The notes under the pieces: generated by a model
Databases searched by the model: none
What the model was told of the DNA's origin: nothing
The model's input: the letters and a program-made list of their open reading frames with translations, nothing else
In this document: positions 17,724 through 26,272 of the stretch, in pieces
Layout: each line of letters begins with the position of its first letter
Position numbering within the stretch: position 1 is the stretch's first letter
Position numbers and translations under genes: made by a program
Assembly: GCA_029212925.1 (NCBI GenBank)
Contig: JARGOB010000006.1
Span: 142,529 to 206,528, forward strand
Direction of reading: 5' to 3'
DNA: 64,000 nt
Origin: Coxiellaceae bacterium
Lineage (GTDB): Bacteria > Pseudomonadota > Gammaproteobacteria > Coxiellales > Coxiellaceae

Positions 17724-18425
17724 GTGCAAACAAAACATGTGTCGAGTAGAGCATTTAATTTCATAGAGATGATCATCTCTATTGCATTGTTAGCCTTAAT
17801 TGTATTTGGGATGGTAAAGATATACGTCAGTATTACGCATGGGCGGCGTATACAGGCGGTAGCAGAAAGTATGCAACAAAAAGGCCATTTGATTTTAACC
17901 ACGCTGGATCGTTATATTCGTCAGGCGGGCGATATCAGTTGTTTGCCAGCAGACACAAACATAAGTGCAGAGCAAGCGTTAGTGGGGTACCACTGGCGAG
18001 ATATGCCAGCAAAGTGGCATATTAAACCACTCGCTAGTACCGACGTGATCATTGCCGGGGAATGCACGTCAGTTAAAGGAAGCAAAAAATTTAGGCGTTT
18101 TGCGTTCTATCTTGCGTTTACCGGTCGGAAAACGAGTTTTGGTGAACCGATTTCGGCTTTGTATAAAAAAGCAATGGATTCAAAGCCAGTTGAAATTACT
18201 ACGGGCCTCGATGGTTTGCGTTTCAGCTATGGTATGTCAGAACCAACAGCAAAAGATATTAATCAGTATGTTGGTGCGCCGATGGTACACGATTGGTCAA
18301 AAGTAAAAAGCGTTCAAGTGACTATTAGCTTATTAACTTATGACCCTGAACTGCAAACAGTAACGGGTTCACGCTTGTATAAAGATTGGCATAGCTATAT
18401 TGCGCTACAGAATCGGATTAAATAA
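17724..18425 (+). CDS. pilW: PilW-like type IV pilus minor pilin
   Basis: The GTG start has AAGGAGAT upstream. The 233-residue protein has a prepilin-type N-terminus (RAFNFIEMIISIALLALIVF) with Glu at +5 and, as in the previous gene, Ala at -1. The body contains ILTTLDRYIRQAGDISCLP, similar to the PilW family pattern LxxxIRxAGY. It lies 9 bases after pilV and its stop overlaps the start of the next gene, so the three minor pilins are one operon. Confidence 0.75.
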   Translation: MQTKHVSSRAFNFIEMIISIALLALIVFGMVKIYVSITHGRRIQAVAESMQQKGHLILTTLDRYIRQAGDISCLPADTNISAEQALVGYHWRDMPAKWHIKPLASTDVIIAGECTSVKGSKKFRRFAFYLAFTGRKTSFGEPISALYKKAMDSKPVEITTGLDGLRFSYGMSEPTAKDINQYVGAPMVHDWSKVKSVQVTISLLTYDPELQTVTGSRLYKDWHSYIALQNRIK

Positions 18426-18709
18426 TGCGATTACAACAGCGAGGGTTCGCATTGGTGGTGGCTATGGTGCTGTGTAGCTTGGCATCGGCGCTTATGATAG
18501 CGTCTTTCCAATCGCAATGGTTAAGCCATAAATCATTACAGTATTTTGATGATCATGCGCATGCTTTTGAAATGGCGCAGTCGCGTTTAAGCTTGCTGCG
18601 CGCATTACAACCTAACAGTAAAGATCTTCAGGTTAATGCTGAGTATCACCACGCTAAAGTCACTTTGTCCGTTCGACGGGGCTATTGGCACTATTCCGAT
18701 CTTTTTTAG
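18425..18709 (+). CDS. pilX: PilX-like minor pilin, short
   Basis: The N-terminus RGFALVVAMVLCSLASALMI resembles the PilX/GspK-type start QRGxALVxAL, which lacks the +5 Glu. At 94 residues it is clearly shorter than usual PilX proteins, and its last 50 bases overlap the convergent PAP2_3 gene. It may be a naturally short version or a gene truncated by rearrangement at its 3' end. No pilY1 or pilE gene follows. Confidence 0.55.
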   Translation: MRLQQRGFALVVAMVLCSLASALMIASFQSQWLSHKSLQYFDDHAHAFEMAQSRLSLLRALQPNSKDLQVNAEYHHAKVTLSVRRGYWHYSDLF

Positions 18710-19676
18710 TCGCCCAGTGAGCAACCCATGTTATGAATAGGAAAATGACAAATGATGCAATGATGTCGACAAGAAAGTGCATGCCTAATACAACAGTGGC
18801 AGCAATCAAGAACAAATTTAATATAATCATTGGCCAGAGGATCCACTTGATGTGCCGAAAGGCATAGGTATTAAGCAAAGCCCAAATAACATGACATGAG
18901 GGAAAGACGATTAAGCCGCATGAAATATAATTGAATTGTCGGTAGGTATGGAGAAGATAAAAGCGATTAATGCAGGTGTAGCAGGTATCATCAAAATGAT
19001 AGCTGGTGAAAACAGACGCTGGGGGTAAGCTTGGCCATATATAGTAAATCATGGCAGCGATAAAAATAGCGAGCAGGCTAGCTGCAATCCATTGACGCAT
19101 TTCTTTATAGCGTTTGAGTAATCCCAATATTGGCGCCACCAAACCTAGCTGAATTGTCCAGGAGTCATAACCCCAGTTTAGTAATTTATGTAGGATCACG
19201 TGTTTGTCAGCCCATTTAATAATGGCAAGCTGGTGGAAGCCCAGCGCTAGATCCCAGTTTAAGAGTTGGTAGTTTAGTAAGTTGTCTGACGGGGTTAATA
19301 ATGCGGCACCACAAATTAAAAACATGGTATAGACAAACAGGATGGTATATAACAGCGAGATAAAAAACGAACTAATGTAATGGTATTTTTTGCGTAAATT
19401 TAAAAAGCTGATATACAGCAATAAGAAACCTGCGGCGCCAGCGGGGGGGAATAGTAATATATTTGAGATGGCGGAATATTTTATGTACAGCATATTGACG
19501 ATAATGATGACTGCTGCAGTGATATAGTTGACGAAAAAAAACAACCAAATGATTTTGTCTGATCTGTCCAGTTGGTTGTATGCTGATCGGATACTGCTGT
19601 TAATGTCAGGCACTTGGCAAAAAAAGTTGTATAGCCGGCGCCCAGCTGCTTTTAGCTTATGTTTCATTCGTTTCAA
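18660..19676 (-). CDS. PAP2_3-family membrane phosphatase/phosphotransferase
   Basis: The 338-residue protein has about six membrane helices. FPSCHVIWALLNTYAF is the second PAP2 motif with His, and ATVVLGMHFLVDIIAS is the third motif in the ST-x5-H-x3-D form of the PAP2_3 (Aur1/inositol phosphotransferase-like) subfamily. Such enzymes transfer or remove phosphate head groups of lipids at the outer face of the inner membrane. The substrate is unknown. The gene is convergent with the pilX-like gene and overlaps it by 50 bases. Confidence 0.75.
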   Translation of the reverse strand: MKRMKHKLKAAGRRLYNFFCQVPDINSSIRSAYNQLDRSDKIIWLFFFVNYITAAVIIIVNMLYIKYSAISNILLFPPAGAAGFLLLYISFLNLRKKYHYISSFFISLLYTILFVYTMFLICGAALLTPSDNLLNYQLLNWDLALGFHQLAIIKWADKHVILHKLLNWGYDSWTIQLGLVAPILGLLKRYKEMRQWIAASLLAIFIAAMIYYIWPSLPPASVFTSYHFDDTCYTCINRFYLLHTYRQFNYISCGLIVFPSCHVIWALLNTYAFRHIKWILWPMIILNLFLIAATVVLGMHFLVDIIASFVIFLFITWVAHWATKKDRNSANSPVERTK

Positions 19677-19730
19677 AGGGTACGGTTGATTGTTAACAAG
19701 CCATATAGTAGCGGTTATTGTGTTGAATAG

Positions 19731-21608
19731 CTACGCCCTATAATTTGCTGCGGGCTCTGGTATTAAATGTGGGATGATTTTATCCAATTGTTGATGCAGT
19801 ATTTGTTGTTTAGCAAGCTGTTGTTGTATTTTTGGATTGGCTCCACAAAAAAATGTGCTCCATGAGTTCATATGGGCTTGGCATCTAGTAATACTCTGCG
19901 CTGCAGCTAGCTTTGTGGTTTGTAAGCTTTGTAATAAACTAGCAACAGGGTCAGTACTGCCGATGGTAGCATCGAGGCATACGTTAGGAATATTGCAAAG
20001 GTGTGACCAATCAATGCCATGGGTATTAAGGTGCTCTATTATGCGGTAGGTGGTAAATACGCTGTATTCATCAACCATGGTGCCGACATACTCAATTTGT
20101 TGATCAGTCATTGTGGTTGGGTTAAATAAATTGAGCAGTTTGATTGAATCGTTTAGAAAACATTTTGCAGGTAAGAGCGCTAATTGAGCTAGGTGATCTG
20201 GACGTAATAATTCTGGTTTTATTTGTGCACACAATTCGGGTCGATTTTTTAAGCGTTGCAAGTTCAGCAGGCGATTCATTTCAATACAATCAATATCGCG
20301 CGTTTTTAATTTTCGGTATCTAAGTGGAGTTCTTGTTATGGGATCTGTTGCCATGTGCCCGGCTTGATGTGCTGTAGTTTTTAGAAACTCTAAGCCTTGT
20401 TTTGTATAAATGGCACCATTTTTTGGTGTTATTCTAAAATATTTGTTTAATGTGCGTGTAGTGACGCGATGCTCATCGGGAAGAGTATAAATAGCTTCAT
20501 GTTGTGATGATTGTAAGCTCAGCAGTGGGTCGAGTGAAAATATATCTGTTTCGAATACCATATATCGTGCACGAGAAATACTGTTATTAAAGCCGTTGCT
20601 GGCTTTGGCGGTTGCTAATGCACGGTCGATACAGTCAACCACTGCTTTTATATGCAGTTGTTTGGCTTTGTAGGGTTCAAGCTCTTGTCTTAAATCAGCT
20701 GAAGCGGGTAGATCGGCAGTGTCGTGTGATATTAAAAAACGCATATATTGTTCGTGTTGTGCGTCGAGTGGTTGCGCAGGTACGATCAATTGGTTGAGTT
20801 TGTCGCAAGCTTGTTGCAGTGTTGTTTGTATCGCTTCTAGTGATCGCGGTGATAGGCCAAATTGTGGTGATGTGTCGCTGAGAGAGGAAACAGCGCGATG
20901 TAATCGGTAACGGATAGCCATCAGTTGTTGTTGAGTATCTAATGTTGATGTTTGATTAATGGCGCGTAATTCTTGTTGAAACCCTGTAATAAGTGTTAAT
21001 TCCACCGCTGATGAAGCTCCTCTGAGCTCGCGAAATACGCGCTCAATACCATTAATTTCTGTACTGATGCAGTGCTTAAGCTTGTTTTGACTGAGGTGAA
21101 CAACAACCTTTTTTAAGCCGGCTTGAACTTCAGTTAATCGATCGTCAGTAACGGGGTCTATTGATCGTGAAAATATATTGCCTGGATTCTGTTCTAAATG
21201 GATGACTAGGCTGCCGGCGCGACGACCAAAATGAAATGGGTCAGTAATGGTTATATTATGCAGTAGCTGGTGCAGACCTAAGATAGAGCGTTGCTGTGCT
21301 TCGTTTAACCTAAACCCCTCAGAAGCCATTTTAGCAATGAGCTCAGCGATGGTGTCCGTAGCATTTTGATGAATAATTTGCAGCAATATAAACGTTTGTG
21401 CATTGGTATTGGCAATGGATTCCAATGTTTGCAGCATGTTGTGTAATACGCCTGCTTCTTTATTAAAAAAATAGTTGGCTTCTTCTAGACTATGGAACGG
21501 GCTTTGTAATAGAACTTGTTTGCATTGTTCAAAACCACCGGCTAGATTTTCAATCAGCGGAAATCGACCGGGTATTAATGTGGCTACTTCTTCGTCTGAG
21601 ATGGACAT
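19731..21608 (-). CDS. Orphan 625-aa protein with possible divergent U-box
   Basis: The first 340 residues are helical, with many Leu, Gln and His residues, and match nothing recognised. About residues 355-435 read like a U-box E3 ligase domain with an insertion: DIFSLDPLLSLQ, then YTLPDEHRVTTRTLNKYF, then TDPITRTPLRYRKL. In UFD2/CHIP-type U-boxes the order is FxDPL-x-L-x-DPVxLP, a DRxTI-x2-HL helix, and TDPFxRxPL. This is pattern recognition only. The start is set at the ATG at 21608, which follows AAGG and a run of eight G; a TTG nine codons upstream is the alternative. There is no signal peptide. A host-directed effector is plausible. Confidence 0.6.
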   Translation of the reverse strand: MSISDEEVATLIPGRFPLIENLAGGFEQCKQVLLQSPFHSLEEANYFFNKEAGVLHNMLQTLESIANTNAQTFILLQIIHQNATDTIAELIAKMASEGFRLNEAQQRSILGLHQLLHNITITDPFHFGRRAGSLVIHLEQNPGNIFSRSIDPVTDDRLTEVQAGLKKVVVHLSQNKLKHCISTEINGIERVFRELRGASSAVELTLITGFQQELRAINQTSTLDTQQQLMAIRYRLHRAVSSLSDTSPQFGLSPRSLEAIQTTLQQACDKLNQLIVPAQPLDAQHEQYMRFLISHDTADLPASADLRQELEPYKAKQLHIKAVVDCIDRALATAKASNGFNNSISRARYMVFETDIFSLDPLLSLQSSQHEAIYTLPDEHRVTTRTLNKYFRITPKNGAIYTKQGLEFLKTTAHQAGHMATDPITRTPLRYRKLKTRDIDCIEMNRLLNLQRLKNRPELCAQIKPELLRPDHLAQLALLPAKCFLNDSIKLLNLFNPTTMTDQQIEYVGTMVDEYSVFTTYRIIEHLNTHGIDWSHLCNIPNVCLDATIGSTDPVASLLQSLQTTKLAAAQSITRCQAHMNSWSTFFCGANPKIQQQLAKQQILHQQLDKIIPHLIPEPAANYRA

Positions 21609-21610
21609 AA

Positions 21611-21618
21611 CCCCCCCC
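21611..21618 (-). promoter_or_regulatory. G8 homopolymer in the ribosome binding site region
   Basis: Eight consecutive G on the minus strand lie two bases upstream of the ATG at 21608, joined to AAGG-type Shine-Dalgarno sequence. A length change would move the ribosome binding site relative to the start, or shift the frame if the upstream TTG is used. Confidence 0.45.
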
Positions 21619-21695
21619 TTGTTTTTTGCTCCCAAGCAGCATCATAACAGCATGTTTTATTTTTCAATAATACATTTAGTTTTGTTTGTGTGTTT

Positions 21696-22313
21696 TTATT
21701 GTGGTGAGGTAGACAAAGGAAAAGCTAGAGCCTGTTCTAATTCACGCATTTCAGCTGCCCTCAAAGCAGCCGCGCTTTCGCTATTTAGAATACCCAATGA
21801 GATGATGTCATCAGCGCTGGGGCCTCTAGTGGTTCTTCTCAGGGAGTTGTCTTCATCGACAGGCGCTATTTTTGATTCGCTGGTAACTGTATTGATGTGA
21901 TTGTGCATCTCTTTGTTGCTATCTATTAACTTCGCCAATTCAGTTGGTTGAAAGCGCTCATTAAGTCGGGTGAGGTTAAGTTTATATTTGTCAAACCAAA
22001 TTGCCAATAAATGAGCCAGGTCGCCATTTGGGTTAATGGTGATGCTATTCCCTTGTTTATCTTTGGCTAAGTTGTCATTAATCAACTGGATGCATCCCTC
22101 GGGGGTTGGTGTAGCCGTTTCACCATCGCTTATATAAGCGACAATGCTTTGATTGAGTGCGCGACAGCTGTGTATATGATGGTGGTTGTTAAGCCAAGAT
22201 GTTTTGGAGTACTCATCAAGAAGTACGGCTAAATCAAGCGCGGCAGGTCTGTGCTCTTCTTCTGCAGTGCCTTTTAAGCAATTGAGATATTTATAGTACA
22301 GTGTTTGGTTCAT
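21696..22313 (-). CDS. Orphan 205-aa protein
   Basis: A soluble protein with no signal peptide and no recognised domain. It has a His-rich stretch (NNHHHIHSCRAL), a Trp-containing helix (DLAHLLAIWFDKYKLNLTRL) and a Glu/Ala-rich C-terminal helix (SAAALRAAEMRELEQALAF). It lies between two other orphan proteins on the same strand; 87 bases separate it from the possible U-box gene. The gap upstream to 22442 has no gene. Confidence 0.55.
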   Translation of the reverse strand: MNQTLYYKYLNCLKGTAEEEHRPAALDLAVLLDEYSKTSWLNNHHHIHSCRALNQSIVAYISDGETATPTPEGCIQLINDNLAKDKQGNSITINPNGDLAHLLAIWFDKYKLNLTRLNERFQPTELAKLIDSNKEMHNHINTVTSESKIAPVDEDNSLRRTTRGPSADDIISLGILNSESAAALRAAEMRELEQALAFPLSTSPQ

Positions 22314-22442
22314 TGTTCGCTCCGGTCAGATTGTGGCACGCAGGGTTTGTAAAACGGTTTAAGGTTAACAAAGTGCCATGGCATCAACTAATTGATATTT
22401 TTTATTTCGAGCTATTGATTTTGCTGAAGACTGGGTGGATTA

Positions 22443-24065
22443 TTATGTGAAAGTAGAGCTATCAGGTGTTAGTGCTAGTGTACTCGCAGCAGGAAGCTGT
22501 AGTTGTTCTATTTTCGATTTGAAGCGGCGGTAAAAATTGGCAGTATTATTGTTTCGTTGTTTACCGCAGATGCGGCGTGCGAAGAAGCCTTGGTAATCTC
22601 CTTGGGTATTTTCAGCGGTGAGTGTTACATCGTCTAATATAGCTTTACATTTTTCGATTAATTTAATCTTTTGTGTTTTATCAATTAAATTCGATTGAAT
22701 GGCTGCAATCAGTGCAGTTTTTGGTGTGTCGCGGCTTTTATCTAATTCTTGCCAAATTAACTGTCGTAATTGTCGTATGTGCTTAGGTGCTTTATTGGTT
22801 GTGAAGCAGCATAGCCGTTTTCTACCATGGAAATTTCGTTCAAAAACAGGGTTTAATTGGTCTTCATTTTCTGGAAAAAGTTGTGTGATAAGCTTAATCA
22901 AAAAATCGAGGTGTTTATCATTGTCAGTTAAATTAGGAGTGATAGTGGCTTTTTGATTTTGCACTTGTCTAAAACTATTTGCCTGTCTTGTACCACCAGG
23001 TAAGTTTCTTGGGGTATTCCTCCTATTCCTTGCTTGCCTTACGCCATTACAATGCTGTTGTTGCCTTGTTCTATGTTGAGTGATAAATTTACTTTTAATG
23101 GCATCTGTTTTTTTATTTAACTCAATAAGTTTTTCAGCTACATCAAGTAGGGCTTCACGTTCTTGGATGAGAGTTCCAATTTCAGGCATCAGTCTACTAA
23201 GGCTATGATTGATCTCCATTATATCAATTATTTTGAACATAAGGTCACTCTGGACGCCTATAGGGCTTATCATCATTTGATCTTTTTTATAGCAGTGTGC
23301 CGGAAAGTGTTTTTGCGAGAATTTGGCATCAACGGCTATTGTTGCATCTGTCATATGACAAGGCTTACCATTTTCAGGTTTAAAACGATGACTACTGATT
23401 GTTGGTCCATGACTCAAAAGTTTGCAATGCTTCGTATATACTTTGGTAGCAAAATTATGTTTTTTAAATAGCGTTAGCATATCTTGATAAAAAGCATTTT
23501 CATCATTGAATACATGGTTGTGTTTGTTTCCTCGCCTTAAGCTTTCAAATTTCTGATTTATTATGGTAATCGCACTGTCTAAAGTATTTATATCATCAGG
23601 TTCGCTTAAGTGAAGGTTGTATTTTAATAGACATGCTCGTAAGTCCTTAACAAGACTTTCAAGTTTGTAGCGTTCTTCCTTGCACATTGTATCTAGTGAA
23701 TTACTTTCTATCTGAATTTGTGAGTAAGTTGCGTTATATTTATTTGTGAAAGAAGTATATGTATTTTTTAATAATTGCTGCATTTCGGCAGCTTGTCTTT
23801 TTAACAACTTATATTCTTCGTGATCAACAGTTTTGGTATCACCTCTTATATCACGAAAACTTGCGGGAACTTTTTGTTCTTGCTGTGCGCTATTGGTAGC
23901 AACTTGCTCATCAAGTAAGTCATCGATGAGACTGCTTGTACGACTATCCAAAGGTACAAAGTTAGGATGAAATATTTGAATGAGTTGATTACACGATTCA
24001 GTGCTTATAGTGGCCATATCACCTCGCGTTTCTTTGGATTCGTATTGTCTGTTATTTTGGACCAT
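22443..24065 (-). CDS. Orphan 540-aa coiled-coil protein
   Basis: The start at 24065 has GGAG seven bases upstream and is preferred to the longer frame. Residues 85-165 (original order EEYKLLKRQAAEMQQLLKNT and onward) look coiled-coil. A Cys/His-rich stretch follows (HCKLLSHG, KPCHMTD, HFPAHCYKK), and there is a basic Arg/Asn/Gln-rich linker near the middle (TRQQQHCNGVRQARNRRN). The C-terminal third is helical and basic. No family was recognised. It has no signal peptide or membrane segment and groups with the neighbouring orphan proteins as a possible effector cluster. Confidence 0.6.
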   Translation of the reverse strand: MVQNNRQYESKETRGDMATISTESCNQLIQIFHPNFVPLDSRTSSLIDDLLDEQVATNSAQQEQKVPASFRDIRGDTKTVDHEEYKLLKRQAAEMQQLLKNTYTSFTNKYNATYSQIQIESNSLDTMCKEERYKLESLVKDLRACLLKYNLHLSEPDDINTLDSAITIINQKFESLRRGNKHNHVFNDENAFYQDMLTLFKKHNFATKVYTKHCKLLSHGPTISSHRFKPENGKPCHMTDATIAVDAKFSQKHFPAHCYKKDQMMISPIGVQSDLMFKIIDIMEINHSLSRLMPEIGTLIQEREALLDVAEKLIELNKKTDAIKSKFITQHRTRQQQHCNGVRQARNRRNTPRNLPGGTRQANSFRQVQNQKATITPNLTDNDKHLDFLIKLITQLFPENEDQLNPVFERNFHGRKRLCCFTTNKAPKHIRQLRQLIWQELDKSRDTPKTALIAAIQSNLIDKTQKIKLIEKCKAILDDVTLTAENTQGDYQGFFARRICGKQRNNNTANFYRRFKSKIEQLQLPAASTLALTPDSSTFT

Positions 24066-24226
24066 CGTTATCTCCAATACATACTTAGTCGCAAATCTTG
24101 TAATAATGTTTATTATATCGATGCAATAAATGAGATGCATCATTATTGATCAGATCGATAATTCGAATGAAATAGAATAAATGACTAGCTAGTTTAGCAG
24201 CAGAATAACTGCCTGAGCGAGTAAGG

Positions 24227-24320
24227 CTGCTAGGGATACCTTTCGAGCGGCGTGTGGTATAGGGATGTAAGGGAGCACGAGGGCAGGGAGGCCCGTTCGG
24301 GAGAAAGGTATCCCTAGCAG
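24227..24320. repeat. 94-bp element with perfect 18-bp terminal inverted repeats
   Basis: CTGCTAGGGATACCTTTC at 24227-24244 is exactly repeated in inverted orientation at 24303-24320. The interior is GC-rich compared with its surroundings and contains no reading frame of note. It lies in the 284-base gap between the 540-aa orphan gene and the enoyl-CoA hydratase gene. It could be a MITE-like element or a large transcript hairpin. Confidence 0.75.
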
Positions 24321-24349
24321 GCTGACGTGGTTAGTGTAGCTATTTTGAT

Positions 24350-25138
24350 TTATTCCCCCGTAAACTCAGGGCTACGCTTTTCATTAAACGCGCTAATACC
24401 TTCTTCAAGATCATGGGTATTGAGTAAGCGATTATAGGCTTCTATTTCAGTATGATAGCCATCAATCGGACCTTGTTCGAGGCTAGCCAGTACGGCTTTT
24501 TTGCAATAGCGCACAGCGATCGGTGCATTTGCAGCAATTTTATTCGCGGCTTCAATCGCGGTTTCTAATAAAGCCTTGGCAGTGGTGACTTCATTAATGA
24601 GCCCCCATTCGCTAGCTTGTTTGGCGGTAAACGTTTCGCCAGTAAACATCAATTGCTTGGCACGCCGAAGGCCAACAGCGCGTTGCAGTAACTGGGTGCC
24701 CATCATGCCAGGCATTAAACCGAGCTTGGTTTCACTTTGGCCGAAAGTGGCAGCACGGCAGGCATAAGCAAAGTCACTGAGTAACACCAACTCTAAACCA
24801 CCACCAAAGGCAGCGCCATTGACGGCGCTGATAATTGGGATAGGGCATTTAAGCATGGTAATCGCGGCTTTTTCTAAAAAACTGTGTTGTTCGCGCCAGA
24901 CGTCACGGCTTAAATTATTACGCTCTTTTAAGTCTGCGCCAGCACAAAAAGCCTTAGTGCCACTACCGGTTAACACGACGCATCGAATGTCATCACTTTC
25001 TTGTGAAATTTCATGCCACAGTTCATACAGGTCATGCATCATGACGCTATTAATGGCGTTATAGCTTTTGGGTCGATTGAGTGTGACTTGTAATACATGT
25101 TCACACGGCTTATGCAGTTCAAGTGTTTCTGGGTTCAA
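24350..25138 (-). CDS. Enoyl-CoA hydratase/isomerase family protein
   Basis: The 262-residue protein is a crotonase-fold enzyme. It shows LNRPKSYNAIN, the oxyanion-hole segment KAFCAGADLKE, and the second signature ISAVNGAAFGGGLELVLLSDF followed by FGQSETKLGLMPGMMGTQLL, including both Glu positions of true hydratases. It probably hydrates a 2-enoyl-CoA in fatty-acid or branched-chain degradation. The start is TTG at 25138; an ATG is not available close by. The gene follows eda on the same strand with a 31-base gap. Confidence 0.87.
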   Translation of the reverse strand: MNPETLELHKPCEHVLQVTLNRPKSYNAINSVMMHDLYELWHEISQESDDIRCVVLTGSGTKAFCAGADLKERNNLSRDVWREQHSFLEKAAITMLKCPIPIISAVNGAAFGGGLELVLLSDFAYACRAATFGQSETKLGLMPGMMGTQLLQRAVGLRRAKQLMFTGETFTAKQASEWGLINEVTTAKALLETAIEAANKIAANAPIAVRYCKKAVLASLEQGPIDGYHTEIEAYNRLLNTHDLEEGISAFNEKRSPEFTGE

Positions 25139-25169
25139 TATAAGGTCTCGTCGATGAATTGATGCGTGA

Positions 25170-25793
25170 TTATACCAGTGCCAAAGCCTGCTTGGCCAAT
25201 TGACTAATTGCTGACCAGTTCTTGTTTTCGATGTGATGCTCTGGGGTTAACCAGCTGCCACCAACACTAATGACATTTGGCATGTCTAAGAAGGACTGGC
25301 AGTTATCGGCATTAATACCACCGGTAGGGCAGAACTGCATTTTATTAAACAGTGCTTGATAATTTTTCAGTGCCGATAGCCCACCTGCAAGGTTAGCTGG
25401 GAATAATTTAGCACAAGCTAAGCCATGTTCTGCGACTTTCATGACTTCCGAAGGGGTCATTACACCCGGTAAATAAGGCATTTGTAAGTGTTCAGTGGCT
25501 GCCATGAGTTCATCGGTATTGCCAGGGCTAACGATAAAGTCGACATCCAACGCTTGCAGGGCTAATAGCTGATCAACAGTCACAACTGTGCCGGCAGCGA
25601 TACAGGCATCCGGGAATTGTTGTTTCGCTATGGCGATGGCTTCCATGGCCGCATCGGTGCGTAGTGTGATTTCCATGCAGTTAATGCCGCCGTCGATTAG
25701 CGCTTGACCTAAAGGCACAATATCGCTGGCTTGTTCGACAGCAATAACAGGTATCACGCGGTGTTGTTGTAATAGTTCACTGATTGCAGGCAT
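25170..25793 (-). CDS. eda: 2-dehydro-3-deoxy-phosphogluconate (KDPG) aldolase
   Basis: The 207-residue protein matches the Eda family. VIAVEQASDIVPL, the Glu of CMEITLRTDAA, the AGTVVTVDQ segment, SPGNTDEL, PGVMTPSEV with the Schiff-base Lys in CAKLFPAN, and PTGGINADN are all present. The enzyme splits KDPG into pyruvate and glyceraldehyde-3-phosphate in Entner-Doudoroff and hexuronate breakdown. Its neighbours (sugar porter, SDR, mannonate dehydratase) support the second role. GAGAG lies upstream of the ATG. Confidence 0.93.
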   Translation of the reverse strand: MPAISELLQQHRVIPVIAVEQASDIVPLGQALIDGGINCMEITLRTDAAMEAIAIAKQQFPDACIAAGTVVTVDQLLALQALDVDFIVSPGNTDELMAATEHLQMPYLPGVMTPSEVMKVAEHGLACAKLFPANLAGGLSALKNYQALFNKMQFCPTGGINADNCQSFLDMPNVISVGGSWLTPEHHIENKNWSAISQLAKQALALV

Positions 25794-25868
25794 TTTTCAC
25801 TCTCTAATATGAAGTGGCAATATGATAACAGAATCAAAGACATTCGCTAGGCTGCATGACAAAAAGAC

Positions 25869-26033
25869 TTAGTGAGTAGTTGTTTTGGCTGAATCGTGTG
25901 CAGAAGCCAGGATGGCTGCAGGTGGGGGAGTGGCTAAGCAAAAGCGTTCATTAGCACATGGCTTTCTCTTATGAGCATGCGAAGCTTGCCTCAATCTAGC
26001 TTGTGTTTGTTTAGTTTTACCATTCTTTTGCAT
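25869..26033 (-). CDS. Possible 54-aa small protein with basic N-terminus
   Basis: The frame starts MQKNGKTKQTQARLRQASHA, then HKRKPCANERFC and a Pro/Ala-rich end. AGGA lies nine bases upstream of the ATG. It is the only candidate in the 479-base gap between eda and the sugar porter gene. No homologue is known to me, and it may be chance. Confidence 0.3.
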   Translation of the reverse strand: MQKNGKTKQTQARLRQASHAHKRKPCANERFCLATPPPAAILASAHDSAKTTTH

Positions 26034-26272
26034 GGCGATAATCCTATTACACTTAATTACAACTAATTATAAATCGGCAATGTTAAGGTATTGTTAAAAA
26101 ATTGGTTGACTTGATAACGTGTAGTGATTTTAGTGATATGCCGCTGTCAAAATTCCTTGCTTGAGTATCACGGACCAAGCTGCTACATTGTGCCGCTTAA
26201 ATCTACCTGGAGTTAGGTGAAACGACGCAGATCACTTTTCAGCTAATTTCAGTTAACGCAAAAGGAACCAGC

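Noticed and set aside
22699..23471. Plus-strand frames inside the 540-aa orphan gene
   Set aside because: They lie opposite a longer gene with a good ribosome binding site and show no domain features.
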